Shown piece by piece: positions 29,209-38,265 of a stretch of DNA of 64,000 bases; position 1 is the stretch's first letter, and every line of letters begins with the position of its first letter. A model generated the notes under the pieces. The model did not search any database. It had not been told where the DNA came from and saw only the letters and a program-made list of their open reading frames with translations. The position numbers were made by a program, and so were the translations under genes. This DNA is from Sphingosinicellaceae bacterium (lineage in GTDB: Bacteria > Pseudomonadota > Alphaproteobacteria > Sphingomonadales > Sphingomonadaceae). The stretch spans positions 868,001 to 932,000 of the forward strand of contig CP079108.1 in assembly GCA_019285715.1 (NCBI GenBank), read 5' to 3'.

Positions 29209-30163
29209 CGAGCACCTGCGCGGCAGTCGCGGCTGCGTACCATTCCAGCCGGCGGGCAAACGCCATCGGGTCTTTCCGGGTCACCAGTGCATCCTTCGGG
29301 GTGTTGAGCCAGTCATAGGCCCGGGTCAGGGTGAAGCGTAGCGCCGAGCCCCGGCACAGCACCGGCAGCGCCGCGATTTCAGCGTCGCTGAGGGGGTGCG
29401 CCGAGCGGTAGCCCTCGACCAGCGCAGCGGCGCGCGCAGGGTCGAAGCCGCGCCCGTCGTTGCCGAACGCCCACGCCGTGTGGGTCACCGCAAGGTCGTA
29501 GGCGCGGATGTCGGTGCAGGCGAAATAGAAGTCGATGATCCCGGTCACCGCGCCGTCGAGCAGCAGAACGTTGTCGGGGAACAGGTCGGCATGGATGTTG
29601 GTCCGCTCGAGGTGGCTCGGCCAGTCGCGGGCAAGGGCGGCAACTTCGCCAGCGACTAGCGCCTCGAGGCCGGGCGCAATGCCGTCGAGCTGGCCGGCAC
29701 AGGACGCCGCGAGCGGGGCCCAGCTGGTTTGCCCGAGACCGTTCGGGCGTTGCCCGGCGAAGTTCGCGGTGGCGGTGTGGAGGCGACCCAGCGCAACCCC
29801 GGCGGCGCGGCATTCGGCGGGACTCGGCTCGGTCACCGACACGCCAAGCACGAATTCGATCAGGCAGGCCGGACGCCCGGCCAGCACCTGCAGCGCCTTG
29901 CCCTCACGGTCGGGGACCGGGCGCGGCACCGGTAGCCCGGCGTCGGCGCAGTGCGTCATCAGCGCGAGGAAATACGGCAGTTCGGCTGCGTCGACGCGCT
30001 TCTCGTAGAGGGTCAGGATGAACCGCCCGCGTGTCGTCTCGACGAGATAGTTGGAGTTCTCGACCCCCTCGGCGATGCCCTTGCAGCTGACCGCGGTGCC
30101 GACATCGTAGCGTGCGAGGAACGCCGCCAGCGCGGCGGCGTCGACCGGCGTATAGACCGCCAT
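29201..30163 (-). CDS. thrB: Homoserine kinase (ThrB, APH-fold type II)
   Basis: Phosphorylates L-homoserine for threonine synthesis. The 320-residue protein belongs to the aminoglycoside phosphotransferase-like type used by alphaproteobacteria, not the GHMP type of E. coli. It begins [36 protein letters not shown] is the nucleotide-loop region, [13 protein letters not shown] the catalytic loop (Asp and Asn) and [11 protein letters not shown] the metal-binding DFG-like motif. It sits between ispH and rnhA, an arrangement common in sphingomonads. The tandem 30-bp repeats lie directly upstream. Confidence 0.95.
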   Translation of the reverse strand: MAVYTPVDAAALAAFLARYDVGTAVSCKGIAEGVENSNYLVETTRGRFILTLYEKRVDAAELPYFLALMTHCADAGLPVPRPVPDREGKALQVLAGRPACLIEFVLGVSVTEPSPAECRAAGVALGRLHTATANFAGQRPNGLGQTSWAPLAASCAGQLDGIAPGLEALVAGEVAALARDWPSHLERTNIHADLFPDNVLLLDGAVTGIIDFYFACTDIRAYDLAVTHTAWAFGNDGRGFDPARAAALVEGYRSAHPLSDAEIAALPVLCRGSALRFTLTRAYDWLNTPKDALVTRKDPMAFARRLEWYAAATAAQVLGG

Positions 30164-30170
30164 CAGGCCG

Positions 30171-30260
30171 CGATCGGACGGATCGCCGTCAGGCGGTGAG
30201 CGATCGGAAGGATCGCCATCAGGCGGTGAGCGATCGGAAGGATCGCCATCAGGCGGTGAG
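30171..30260. repeat. Three tandem 30-bp repeats covering the 3' end of ispH
   Basis: The units 30171-30200, 30201-30230 and 30231-30260 are nearly identical (CGATCGGAAGGATCGCCATC then AGGCGGTGAG); the first has two substitutions and a partial fourth follows toward thrB. The unit contains the last codons and stop of ispH, so the ispH 3' end has been duplicated twice between ispH and thrB. Confidence 0.92.
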
Positions 30261-31211
30261 CGAGCGCGGCAGCTTGAAGACGACGTCCTCGACCGCGGTC
30301 GTGATTTCGCGTGTCGTCACCGTGAAGCGCGTCGCGAGCTGCGACAGCACTTCCTGGACAAGCAGTTCGGGCGCCGACGCGCCGGCGGTCAGTCCGACCG
30401 TCTTGGCGCCCGCGAGCCACGTCCAGTCGATCTCGGCAGCACGCTGGACGAGATAGGCGCGCGCACCCTCGCGCTCGCCGAGTTCGCGCAGGCGCTGCGA
30501 GTTCGAGGAGTTCGGCGCGCCGATGACCAGCAGCACGTCGCACTCGCTGGTGATCGCCTTGACCGCCGCCTGGCGGTTCGAGGTCGCGTAGCAGATGTCC
30601 TCGCCCTTGGGCCCGACGATGACCGGGAAACGGCGCTTGAGCTCCGCCACCATGTCGGCGGTGTCGTCGACCGACAGCGTCGTCTGGGTCAGGAAACCCA
30701 CGTTGCCCGGGTCGGCGACGGTGATCGTGCGGGCGTCCTCCATCGTCTCGATCAGGGTGATCGTGCCGGGCGGGACTTGGCCGAAGGTGCCGACGACCTC
30801 GGGGTGGCCGGCGTGGCCGATGAACAGGATGTGCTGGCCGAGGTTGACCAGGCGCTCGGCCTGGCGGTGGACCTTCGACACCAGCGGGCAGGTCGCGTCG
30901 AGATATTCGAGGCCGCGCGCGGTCGCCTCGGCGGGCACCGACTTGGGCACACCGTGCGCCGAGAACACCACCGGCACGCCGTCCGGAACCTCGTCGAGCT
31001 CCTCGACGAAGATCGCGCCCTTGGCCTTAAGCGCCTCGACGACGAAACGGTTGTGGACGATCTCGTGGCGCACATAGACCGGCGCACCGAAGCGCTCGAT
31101 GGCGCGCTCGACGATGGTGATGGCGCGGTCGACCCCGGCGCAGAAGCCGCGCGGCGCGGCGATCAGCACGTTCAGCGGCGGCAGCGGCAGGGTGGTGATG
31201 GACATATCCAA
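30249..31211 (-). CDS. ispH: 4-hydroxy-3-methylbut-2-enyl diphosphate reductase
   Basis: Last enzyme of the MEP isoprenoid pathway, reducing HMBPP to IPP and DMAPP with a [4Fe-4S] cluster. The 320-residue protein has the three cluster Cys: APRGFCAGV (Cys24), [12 protein letters not shown] and [12 protein letters not shown]. Substrate-binding His residues are in HEIVHNRFV and IGHAGHPEV. Starts at 31211 (MDMS) and 31205 (MS) are both possible. ispG, the preceding enzyme of the pathway, is also in this window at 61.2 kb. The stop codon lies in the tandem-repeat array. Confidence 0.96.
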   Translation of the reverse strand: MDMSITTLPLPPLNVLIAAPRGFCAGVDRAITIVERAIERFGAPVYVRHEIVHNRFVVEALKAKGAIFVEELDEVPDGVPVVFSAHGVPKSVPAEATARGLEYLDATCPLVSKVHRQAERLVNLGQHILFIGHAGHPEVVGTFGQVPPGTITLIETMEDARTITVADPGNVGFLTQTTLSVDDTADMVAELKRRFPVIVGPKGEDICYATSNRQAAVKAITSECDVLLVIGAPNSSNSQRLRELGEREGARAYLVQRAAEIDWTWLAGAKTVGLTAGASAPELLVQEVLSQLATRFTVTTREITTAVEDVVFKLPRSLTA

Positions 31212-31306
31212 CGCTGATAACGGGGTTCGCCGGCGAGCGCTACCGCCTCGCTTGCCGCAAGCCCTGCGGGTTTCTATGGTGCGCGCACTCTCTAGGAAGG
31301 TTTCAA

Positions 31307-31945
31307 GTGTCCCAGTCGCGTCGTTTCGCGCTCCCCGTTCTCGCGCTGGCGGCCGCCGCAGTGATGCTGTCGGGCTGTCAGAAGAACCTGCTGCTGGTCA
31401 AGCGCTCGTCGTGCCCGGCCGTAGCGGTGCCCTTCTATGCCGGTGACGTAACGCTGTTCACGCCCGGCGACACGACCGGTGACGCGCGCGCCGTCGATGT
31501 CGTGGCGACGATCACCGACCTGCGCGGCGACTGCGTCGAGGGCACCGACATGTTGGCCACCGCGGTCAACTTCAAGGTCATCGCACGGCGCAACAACACG
31601 ATCGGGGCCCGCGCCGTGACGCTGCCGTTCTTCGCCAGCGTCGTCCAGGGCGGCAACCTGCTGGTCTCGAAGCAGGTCGGCTCGGTGACCATCAATTTCA
31701 CCGACGGCCAGGCCCGCGCCGAGGCTGCCGGTGCCGCCAACGCCCGCGTCGCGCGCTCGGCGGCGGCGCTGCCCCCCGAGATCCAGCAGCGCATTACCCG
31801 CAAGCGCAAGGCCACCGACCTCGACGCCGCGACCGATCCGCTCGCCGACCCCGAGGTCCGCGCCGCCGTCCGTGCCGCCAGCTTCGAGGTCCTCGTCGGC
31901 TTCCAGCTTGGTGACGACGCGCTGGCCTACAACGTAACGAAGTAG
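31307..31945 (+). CDS. Predicted lipoprotein, hypothetical
   Basis: A 212-residue exported protein starting at GTG with AGGAAGG seven to eight bases upstream. The signal peptide ends in a lipobox LSGC (Cys about residue 24), so the mature protein is probably lipid-anchored. The rest is a beta-rich domain with [19 protein letters not shown], followed by a basic [12 protein letters not shown] segment. I do not recognise a family. It is divergent from ispH and ends about 60 bases before the glycine riboswitch. Confidence 0.78.
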   Translation: MSQSRRFALPVLALAAAAVMLSGCQKNLLLVKRSSCPAVAVPFYAGDVTLFTPGDTTGDARAVDVVATITDLRGDCVEGTDMLATAVNFKVIARRNNTIGARAVTLPFFASVVQGGNLLVSKQVGSVTINFTDGQARAEAAGAANARVARSAAALPPEIQQRITRKRKATDLDAATDPLADPEVRAAVRAASFEVLVGFQLGDDALAYNVTK

Positions 31946-32002
31946 CGTTGACTCCTTCGCTGCACCGCCGCAAAACCTAGGCGTCGTCGGGTTTCGGCCC
32001 GG

Positions 32003-32196
32003 CGCTCGCGCGGGAGAGTGCGGGGGGGTAACCTCCGCCGCCGAAGGAGCAAGCCACCCCCGGCAATCTCTCAGGCACCAGGGACCGCCGGGTGCATCAG
32101 CGACGATCTGGAAAGCGGGCGAGCCCAGCGGGGCACGTCCCACCGAAGGTGTAAGCCGGTCCGCCGGTCAAAGCTCTCAGGTGCAAGTGACAGACG
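32003..32196 (+). ncRNA. Tandem glycine riboswitch
   Basis: Two consecutive aptamers precede gcvT. The first, about 32003-32097, has GCGGGAGAGTG, the core GCCGCCGAAGGAGCAAGCC and AATCTCTCAGGCACCAGG. The second, about 32100-32196, has GATCTGGAAAGCGGG, CACCGAAGGTGTAAGCC and AAGCTCTCAGGTGCAAGTGACAGA. The paired GAAGGAGCAAG / GAAGGTGTAAG cores and CTCTCAGGxxC ends are characteristic of the gcvT motif. Known members turn glycine cleavage genes on when glycine is high. Confidence 0.95.
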
Positions 32197-32232
32197 GGGG
32201 TGCGGGCGGTGGGTTGCACCGCGCTCTGTCAC
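32187..32232 (+). promoter_or_regulatory. Probable expression platform of the glycine riboswitch
   Basis: GTGACAGA at 32187-32194, the 3' end of aptamer II and part of its closing P1 stem (CAGA with TCTG at 32107-32110), is perfectly complementary to TCTGTCAC at 32225-32232. Between them a 6-bp hairpin, GCGGTG/CACCGC at 32206-32222, can stack. The alternative stem ends nine bases before the gcvT ATG, so it could hide the initiation region when glycine is absent. Confidence 0.6.
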
Positions 32233-32241
32233 GGGTTGCAC

Positions 32242-33351
32242 ATGGCCGACGCCGATAGCCTCAAACTACCCCTCGATGCGCTGCACCGCGACCTCGGCGC
32301 GCGCATGGTGCCGTTCGCGGGCTACAGCATGCCGATCCAGTATAGCGGCGCGTTCGGCGGCATCATCGCCGAGCACAACTGGACTCGGACCTCGGCAGGG
32401 CTGTTCGATGTCAGCCACATGGGCCAGCTCGAGTTCGCCAGCTACGACGACACCGCGCTGGAGAAGTTGCTGCCCGGCGACCTCAAGGGCCTCGCCCACA
32501 ATGCGCTGCGCTATTCGATGCTGCTCAATGAGCGCGGCGGCATCCTCGACGACCTGATGGTGACGCGCCGCCCGGGTGACCTGTACATGGTGGTCAACGG
32601 CGCGACCAAGCACGACGACCTCGCGGTCTTCCGCGCCGCCGGGCTGGCGCCGCGCTACCGCGACGACCTCGCGCTGCTGGCATTGCAGGGGCCACAAGCG
32701 GTCACTGCGCTGGAGCGGCTGGTACCGGGAGTCAGCGCGCTGACGTTCATGAGGGCGGGAGCATTCGACTGGCTCGGCGTCGACCTGTGGATCAGCCGGT
32801 CCGGCTACACGGGCGAGGACGGCTTCGAGATTTCGCTCCCCGCGAGCGCCGCCGAGCCCTTCGCCCGGGCGCTGCTGCTGGAGCCCGAGGTCAGGCCGAT
32901 CGGGCTGGGCGCGCGCGATTCGCTGCGGCTGGAGGCGGGACTGCCGCTGTACGGCCATGACCTGACGCCCGCGATCACGCCCGTCGAAGCGGGCCTGAGC
33001 TTTGCGGTCTCCAAGCGCCGCCGCAGCGAGGGCGGCTTCCCCGGCAGTGATATCATTCTCGATCAACTCGCCAACGGTCCCGCCAAGCGCCGCGTCGGCC
33101 TCAAGGTCGAGGGCCGCCTGCCCGCTCGCGAGGGCGCGCACGTCGTCGCCGCAGAGGGGCAGGTCGGCACCGTCACGTCCGGCGGCTTCGGCCCGGCGCT
33201 GGGCAGCCCGATCGCGATGGCGATGGTCGACGCCGCCTACGCCGCCGAGGGTACGAGGCTCGGGCTCGATGTCCGCGGCCGCATCCTCGACGCCGCCGTC
33301 GTACCGATGCCGTTCTTCCCGAAATCCTATGTCCGCGGAGCCGCCACATGA
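32242..33351 (+). CDS. gcvT: Glycine cleavage system aminomethyltransferase (T protein)
   Basis: Transfers the methylene group from aminomethyl-lipoyl GcvH to tetrahydrofolate and releases ammonia. The 369-residue protein shows MVPFAGYSMPIQYSG near residue 22, GLFDVSHMGQ, RSGYTGEDGFEI and LGARDSLRLEAGLPLYGHD, all conserved in T proteins. ATG 32242 is preferred over GTG 32200, which would fall inside the riboswitch expression platform. First gene of the gcv operon; overlaps gcvH by ATGA. Confidence 0.96.
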   Translation: MADADSLKLPLDALHRDLGARMVPFAGYSMPIQYSGAFGGIIAEHNWTRTSAGLFDVSHMGQLEFASYDDTALEKLLPGDLKGLAHNALRYSMLLNERGGILDDLMVTRRPGDLYMVVNGATKHDDLAVFRAAGLAPRYRDDLALLALQGPQAVTALERLVPGVSALTFMRAGAFDWLGVDLWISRSGYTGEDGFEISLPASAAEPFARALLLEPEVRPIGLGARDSLRLEAGLPLYGHDLTPAITPVEAGLSFAVSKRRRSEGGFPGSDIILDQLANGPAKRRVGLKVEGRLPAREGAHVVAAEGQVGTVTSGGFGPALGSPIAMAMVDAAYAAEGTRLGLDVRGRILDAAVVPMPFFPKSYVRGAAT

Positions 33352-33719
33352 CGCGCTATTTCACCAAGGATCACGAGTGGGTCGAGGTGTCTGACGACAC
33401 GGCGACCTGCGGCATCACCGATTACGCGCAGGGCCAGCTCGGCGACGTGGTCTTCGTCGACCTGCCCGCCGTCGGCCGGGCGCTGGTCAAGGGCGGCGAA
33501 GCGGCGGTGGTCGAATCGGTCAAGGCGGCGTCCGACGTCTTCGCGCCGATCAGCGGCACCGTCACCGAGACCAACGCCGACCTCGAGGCCGACCCCGCGC
33601 TGGTCAACACCGGGGCCGAGACGGGCGGCTGGTTCTTCAAGGTATTGCTCAACGACGCGTCGGAGCTCGACACGTTGCTGGACGAGGCGGCGTACAAAAC
33701 CTTCGTGGCCGGCCTGTGA
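33348..33719 (+). CDS. gcvH: Glycine cleavage system H protein
   Basis: The lipoyl carrier that shuttles the aminomethyl group among P, T and L proteins. The 123-residue protein has the lipoylation site Lys59 in VVESVKAASDV. It begins TRYFTKDHEWVEV, as is typical. The start overlaps the gcvT stop, and its own stop overlaps the GTG of a methyltransferase gene. No L protein gene is present here; it is usually shared with the 2-oxoacid dehydrogenases. Confidence 0.97.
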   Translation: MTRYFTKDHEWVEVSDDTATCGITDYAQGQLGDVVFVDLPAVGRALVKGGEAAVVESVKAASDVFAPISGTVTETNADLEADPALVNTGAETGGWFFKVLLNDASELDTLLDEAAYKTFVAGL

Positions 33720-34477
33720 GCAACGCCAACCAGCCCTGGGTGGCGGCCGATTACGCCAAGCATGCGGCCTTCGTGCCCGCACTCGGCGCGCCGGTCGTGG
33801 CATTGCTCGACCCGCAGCCTGGCGAGCGGATCCTCGACCTCGGCTGCGGCGACGGCGTGCTGACTGAAAAGCTCGTCGCGGCCGGAGCCTCGGTGCTCGG
33901 CGTCGATGCCGAGTTCGACATGCTCGAGTCCGCGCGTGCCAAGGGCCTCGACGTCCGCCTCCTCGACGGCCAGGCGCTCGACTTCACATCCGAATTCGAC
34001 GCCGTCTTCACCAACGCCGCACTGCACTGGATGCCGGACCAGGCCGCCGTTGCCGCGGGCGTGTTCCGCGCGCTCAAGCCGGGCGCGCGCTACGTCGGCG
34101 AGTGCGGGGGCTTCGGCAACATCGCCAAGCTGCGCGCCGGCATCAAGGCGGTCGCGCTGCAGCGCGGCTACACCGTGCCGCCCGAGACCCAGGTCTACCA
34201 AACCGCCGAGGCGTTCACCGCCGTGCTCGAAGCCGCCGGGTTTGCCATGATCAACGCCAAGCTGATCCCGCGCGCGACCCCGCTCGCGACCGGCATCACC
34301 GGCTGGCTCAAGACCTTCCGATCGGGCTTCCTCGACACCATCGGCATTGCCCCCGCCGACCAGGATGAGTTCGCCCAAGCCGTCGAGGATCACCTCGCCC
34401 CGGTCCTCCGCACCCCCGAGGGCAACTGGATCGCCGACTACGTCCGCCTGCGGTTCAGCGCGAAGAAGCCGGAGTAA
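33716..34477 (+). CDS. Class I SAM-dependent methyltransferase embedded in the gcv operon
   Basis: A 253-residue enzyme with the SAM motif [17 protein letters not shown] near residues 38-53, an acidic motif II ([10 protein letters not shown]) and the [13 protein letters not shown] block typical of trans-aconitate and related small-molecule methyltransferases. The GTG start overlaps the gcvH stop (GTGA), and gcvPA follows after four bases, so it is translated as an integral part of the operon and should respond to the glycine riboswitch. Substrate not known. Glycine or one-carbon metabolism is suggested only by location. Confidence 0.88.
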   Translation: MSNANQPWVAADYAKHAAFVPALGAPVVALLDPQPGERILDLGCGDGVLTEKLVAAGASVLGVDAEFDMLESARAKGLDVRLLDGQALDFTSEFDAVFTNAALHWMPDQAAVAAGVFRALKPGARYVGECGGFGNIAKLRAGIKAVALQRGYTVPPETQVYQTAEAFTAVLEAAGFAMINAKLIPRATPLATGITGWLKTFRSGFLDTIGIAPADQDEFAQAVEDHLAPVLRTPEGNWIADYVRLRFSAKKPE

Positions 34478-34481
34478 CTCC

Positions 34482-35840
34482 ATGCGCTACCTCCCCCTCA
34501 CTCCCGCAGACCGGACCGAGATGCTCGGCGTCATCGGCGCGGCCGACATCGATGCGCTGTTCGCCGACGTACCCGAGGCGGCGCGGCTCGCGGGTCCGAT
34601 CGCGGGCCTCAGCGCCCACATGGGCGAGCTCGAGGTCGAGCGGGTGCTGTCGAAGATGGCGTCGAAGAACCTGACCGCGGGGACGACGCCGTTCTTCCTC
34701 GGCTGCGGGGCGTACAAGCATCACGTCCCGGCGTCGGTCGACCACATCATCCAGCGCGGCGAATTCCTGACCAGCTACACGCCCTACCAGCCCGAGATCG
34801 CGCAGGGCACGCTGCAGGTGCTGTTCGAATTCCAGTCGCAGGTCGCGCGCCTCACCGGCATGGAGGTCGCCAACGCCTCGATGTACGACGGCTCGACCGC
34901 GATGACCGAGGCGGTGTTCATGGCGCGGCGGATCACCAGGCGCGGCAAGGCGCTGATCTCGTCGGGCGTGCACCCGCATTACGTCGCCGTCCTCCGCACC
35001 CTGACGCGCTTCACCGACGACGAGATTGTGACGCGTACTCCGGACCTGACCGCCGACGACTATCTCGTCGAGTTGGCGGAGTTGGTCGACAAGGAGACCA
35101 GCTGCGTCGTCGTCCAGAACCCCAGCCTGTTCGGCCATGTCGCCGACCTGACCCCGCTCGCGGACGCCTGCCACGCCGTGGGCGCGCTGCTGATCGTCGT
35201 CGTCACCGAGGTCGTGTCGCTGGGCCTCGTCAAGTCGCCGGGCGAGATGGGGGCCGACATCGTCGTCGGCGAGGGCCAGTCGCTCGGCAACGGCCTCAAC
35301 TTCGGCGGGCCTTATCTCGGCTTGTTAGCGTGCCGCGAGAAGCACGTCCGCCAGGCCCCCGGGCGACTGTGCGGGCAGACCGTCGACGCCGATGGCCGCC
35401 GCGGCTTCGTGCTGACGCTGTCGACCCGCGAGCAGCATATCCGCCGCGAGAAGGCGACCTCCAACATCTGCACCAACTCCGGACTGTGCGCGCTGGCGTT
35501 CACCGCGCACCTCACGCTGCTCGGTGAGTCCGGACTGCGCAAGCTGGCCGCGCTCAACCACGCCCGCGCCGTGCAGATGGCCGAGCGGCTGTCGCGCATC
35601 CCCGGCATCGACCTCGTCAGCGAGGTCTTCTTCAACGAGTTCACCGTGCGCCTGCCGGAGGAAGCGCGGCCCGTCGTCCGCAAGCTGGCGGACAAGGGTG
35701 TGCTCGCCGGCGTCTCGCTCGGCCGCCTGTTCCCCGGCGTCCGCGACCTCGAGCGCGGGCTTGTGGTCGCGGTCACCGAGACCGTTACCGACGCCGACAT
35801 GGACGCCTACGAAGACGCTCTCGACGAGGTACTCGGCTGA
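34482..35840 (+). CDS. gcvPA: Glycine dehydrogenase (decarboxylating) subunit 1
   Basis: The N-terminal half of the P protein, which in two-subunit organisms pairs with GcvPB to decarboxylate glycine. The 452-residue protein shows [26 protein letters not shown] and [11 protein letters not shown], with [18 protein letters not shown] further on, all typical of the subunit. It lacks the PLP lysine, as expected. TGATG overlap with gcvPB. Confidence 0.96.
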   Translation: MRYLPLTPADRTEMLGVIGAADIDALFADVPEAARLAGPIAGLSAHMGELEVERVLSKMASKNLTAGTTPFFLGCGAYKHHVPASVDHIIQRGEFLTSYTPYQPEIAQGTLQVLFEFQSQVARLTGMEVANASMYDGSTAMTEAVFMARRITRRGKALISSGVHPHYVAVLRTLTRFTDDEIVTRTPDLTADDYLVELAELVDKETSCVVVQNPSLFGHVADLTPLADACHAVGALLIVVVTEVVSLGLVKSPGEMGADIVVGEGQSLGNGLNFGGPYLGLLACREKHVRQAPGRLCGQTVDADGRRGFVLTLSTREQHIRREKATSNICTNSGLCALAFTAHLTLLGESGLRKLAALNHARAVQMAERLSRIPGIDLVSEVFFNEFTVRLPEEARPVVRKLADKGVLAGVSLGRLFPGVRDLERGLVVAVTETVTDADMDAYEDALDEVLG

Positions 35841-37387
35841 TGCTCGGTCACGCCCGCACCACGGCTCCCGAAGCCGCGAACGACGCCGCCGCCGGCACGA
35901 CCTTCACCGGCAATCGCGGCCTGATGCTCGAGGAGCCGCTGATCTTCGAGAAGGGCGCAGTCGACCGCTGCGGCGTCGACCTGCCCGAGCCGCCGGTGGT
36001 CGCGTCGCGCCTCGGCGGGCTGGAGCGAACAGCGGAAATCGGACTTCCGGGCCTGTCCGAGCCCGACATGGTCCGCCATTACACGCGCCTCAGCCGCCAG
36101 AACTACGCCATCGACATGGGCATCTTCCCGCTCGGTTCGTGCACGATGAAGCACAACCCGCGCCTCAACGAGAAGCTCGCGCGGCTGCCCGGGTTCGCCG
36201 ACATCCACCCGCTCGCGCCGGTCGACACGGTGCAGGGCGCGCTGGAGCTGATCGATACGCTGGCGCACTGGCTGAAGACCCTGACCGGCATGCCCGCGGT
36301 GGCGATGAGCCCGAAGGCCGGTGCCCACGGCGAACTGTGCGGCATGCTCGCGATCCGCGCCGCGCTTGAACAGCGCGGCGATGCGCGCACCGTCGTGCTG
36401 GTCCCGGAAAGCGCCCATGGCACCAACCCCGCCACCGCGGCCTTCTGCGGCTATGCGGTCGAGAACATCCCCGCCGACGCGCGGGGTCGGGTCGACCTCG
36501 CGGCGCTGAAGGCCCGCCTCGGTCCCGACATCGCCGCGGTGATGATCACCAACCCCAACACCTGCGGGCTGTTCGAGCCCGACATGATCGCGATCTGCGA
36601 GGCGGTCCACGCCGCGGGCGGCTTCGTCTACTGCGACGGCGCCAACTTCAACGCCATCGTCGGCCGCGTCCGTCCCGGCGACCTCGGCATCGATGCGATG
36701 CACATCAACCTGCACAAGACCTTTTCGACGCCCCACGGCGGCGGCGGGCCGGGGTCGGGGCCGGTGGTGTTCTCGGCCGCGCTGGCGCCTTTCGCGCCAT
36801 TGCCGTTCGTCCGCAAGACCCGCGACCACTACGAGTTGGTCGAGGAGGAGCAGGCGCTGGCGTCCAAGGATCACGACCGCAGCTTCGGGCGCATGGTCGC
36901 CTTCCACGGCCAGATGGGCATGTTCGTGCGGGCGCTCAGCTACATCCTCAGCCATGGCAACGACGGGCTGCGGCAGGTCGCCGAGGACGCGGTGATCAAC
37001 GCCAACTACATCCTCGCCAGCCTCAAGGACGTGTTCACCGCCCCGTTCGCGAGCACCGGGCCGTGCATGCACGAAGCACTGTTCTCGGACGACTTTCTCG
37101 AGGGCACCGGGTTGTCGACGATCGACCTCGCCAAGGCGATGATCGACGAGGGCTTCCACCCGATGACGATGTATTTCCCGCTGGTGGTCCACGGCGCGAT
37201 GCTGGTCGAGCCGACCGAGACCGAGAGCAAGGCGTCGCTCGACCAGCTGATCGGGGCGCTGCGGTCGGTGGCGGAGCGGATGCTGGCGAACCCGGCGGCG
37301 TTCAAGGGCGCGCCGTACCTCAGCCCGCGGCGACGGCTGGACGAGACGGCTGCGGCGCGTAAGCCGGTGCTGGCGTGGGCTGGATAG
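35840..37387 (+). CDS. gcvPB: Glycine dehydrogenase (decarboxylating) subunit 2
   Basis: The PLP-containing half of the P protein. The 515-residue protein carries the Schiff-base lysine in NLHKTFSTPHGGGGPG near residue 295 and the conserved GIFPLGSCTMKHNPR, PESAHGTNPATA and CDGANFNAIVG blocks. It completes the riboswitch-controlled gcv operon (T, H, methyltransferase, PA, PB). A parS site lies eight bases downstream. Confidence 0.97.
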   Translation: MLGHARTTAPEAANDAAAGTTFTGNRGLMLEEPLIFEKGAVDRCGVDLPEPPVVASRLGGLERTAEIGLPGLSEPDMVRHYTRLSRQNYAIDMGIFPLGSCTMKHNPRLNEKLARLPGFADIHPLAPVDTVQGALELIDTLAHWLKTLTGMPAVAMSPKAGAHGELCGMLAIRAALEQRGDARTVVLVPESAHGTNPATAAFCGYAVENIPADARGRVDLAALKARLGPDIAAVMITNPNTCGLFEPDMIAICEAVHAAGGFVYCDGANFNAIVGRVRPGDLGIDAMHINLHKTFSTPHGGGGPGSGPVVFSAALAPFAPLPFVRKTRDHYELVEEEQALASKDHDRSFGRMVAFHGQMGMFVRALSYILSHGNDGLRQVAEDAVINANYILASLKDVFTAPFASTGPCMHEALFSDDFLEGTGLSTIDLAKAMIDEGFHPMTMYFPLVVHGAMLVEPTETESKASLDQLIGALRSVAERMLANPAAFKGAPYLSPRRRLDETAAARKPVLAWAG

Positions 37388-37395
37388 AGAAAACC

Positions 37396-37411
37396 TGTTT
37401 CACGTGAAACA
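37396..37411. other. parS centromere site (ParB binding)
   Basis: TGTTTCACGTGAAACA is a perfect 16-bp palindrome identical to the consensus parS sequence recognised by chromosomal ParB proteins. It lies in the short gap between gcvPB and the nucleotidyltransferase gene, where it does not constrain coding. parS sites normally cluster near the replication origin, so this marks the window as origin-proximal. Confidence 0.92.
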
Positions 37412-37488
37412 CAAAGCCGTTACGAACCGAAACGGCACATTAAGCTAAGAGGCTTGCTGTTCGTTCCAGCGTCGGCCAAACGCGCACC

Positions 37489-38265
37489 GTGTGGACCGCT
37501 CTAATCCTCGCCGGACAGCGGCCCGGCATCGACGCGCTCGCGGCGGCGTTCGGCGAGACGAAGAAGGCGCTGATCCGGGTTGACGGCGTGCCGATGCTGG
37601 CGCGGGTGGCGCGGACGTTGCTCGACAGTCCCGACATCGCGCGCGTCGTGATCCTCGCTCAGGATGCTGTGTCGCTTGCCGAGGCACCGGGCTGCGAGTG
37701 GCTGGCGCGCGAACCGCGGATCGGTTTTGCCGCTTCCGGCGGCGGCATCGCGACCTCGGTGCTGGCAATCGGCGGGACTCCCGCTGCCCCGTGGCCCGTG
37801 CTCGTCACGACTGCTGACCATCCGCTGCTGACGACGGCGATGATTGCGGCCTTCATCGCCGGATCGGCCGACACCGATGTTGCGGTCGGGGTCGTCGAGC
37901 GCCGTGTCGTCCTCGCCGCCTATCCCGCAAACCGGCGGACATGGTTGCGCTTTCGCGGCGGCGCGTGGTCGGGGGCTAATTTATTCGCGCTGCAGGGCGG
38001 CCGCGCCCGTCCGGCGCTCGAGATGTGGGCCGGGGTCGAGCGCGACCGCAAGTCGGGGTGGCGGCTGATCGGCCAGCTCGGGCCTTTGCTGCTGGCCGGC
38101 GCAGTGCTCCGGCTGCTCACCCTCGACGGCGCGGTCGCGCGGCTGGGAACCCGGCTCGGGCTGCGGGCACGGGCGGTGGCGTTGCGCTTCGCCGAGGCTG
38201 CGATCGACGTCGACAAGCCTTCCGACCACCAACTCGCCGAACTGATCCTGCGAGCCCGAGCGTGA
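37489..38265 (+). CDS. Nucleotidyltransferase family protein (MobA-like NTP transferase)
   Basis: A 258-residue protein starting at GTG. The N-terminal nucleotide-binding pattern ALILAGQRPG is a relaxed form of LAGGxxxRxG, followed by KKALIRVDGVPMLARVARTL and a metal-binding Asp in TTADHPLL. The C-terminal 90 residues are hydrophobic and basic and extend beyond MobA length. It likely makes a CDP- or UDP-linked headgroup or cofactor, but the substrate is unknown. The GTGA overlap with the downstream HAD-IB gene suggests the two act together. Confidence 0.8.
   Translation: MWTALILAGQRPGIDALAAAFGETKKALIRVDGVPMLARVARTLLDSPDIARVVILAQDAVSLAEAPGCEWLAREPRIGFAASGGGIATSVLAIGGTPAAPWPVLVTTADHPLLTTAMIAAFIAGSADTDVAVGVVERRVVLAAYPANRRTWLRFRGGAWSGANLFALQGGRARPALEMWAGVERDRKSGWRLIGQLGPLLLAGAVLRLLTLDGAVARLGTRLGLRARAVALRFAEAAIDVDKPSDHQLAELILRARA

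Noticed and set aside
30171-30260. CRISPR array
   Set aside because: The 30-bp units are directly adjacent without spacers and are duplicated ispH sequence.
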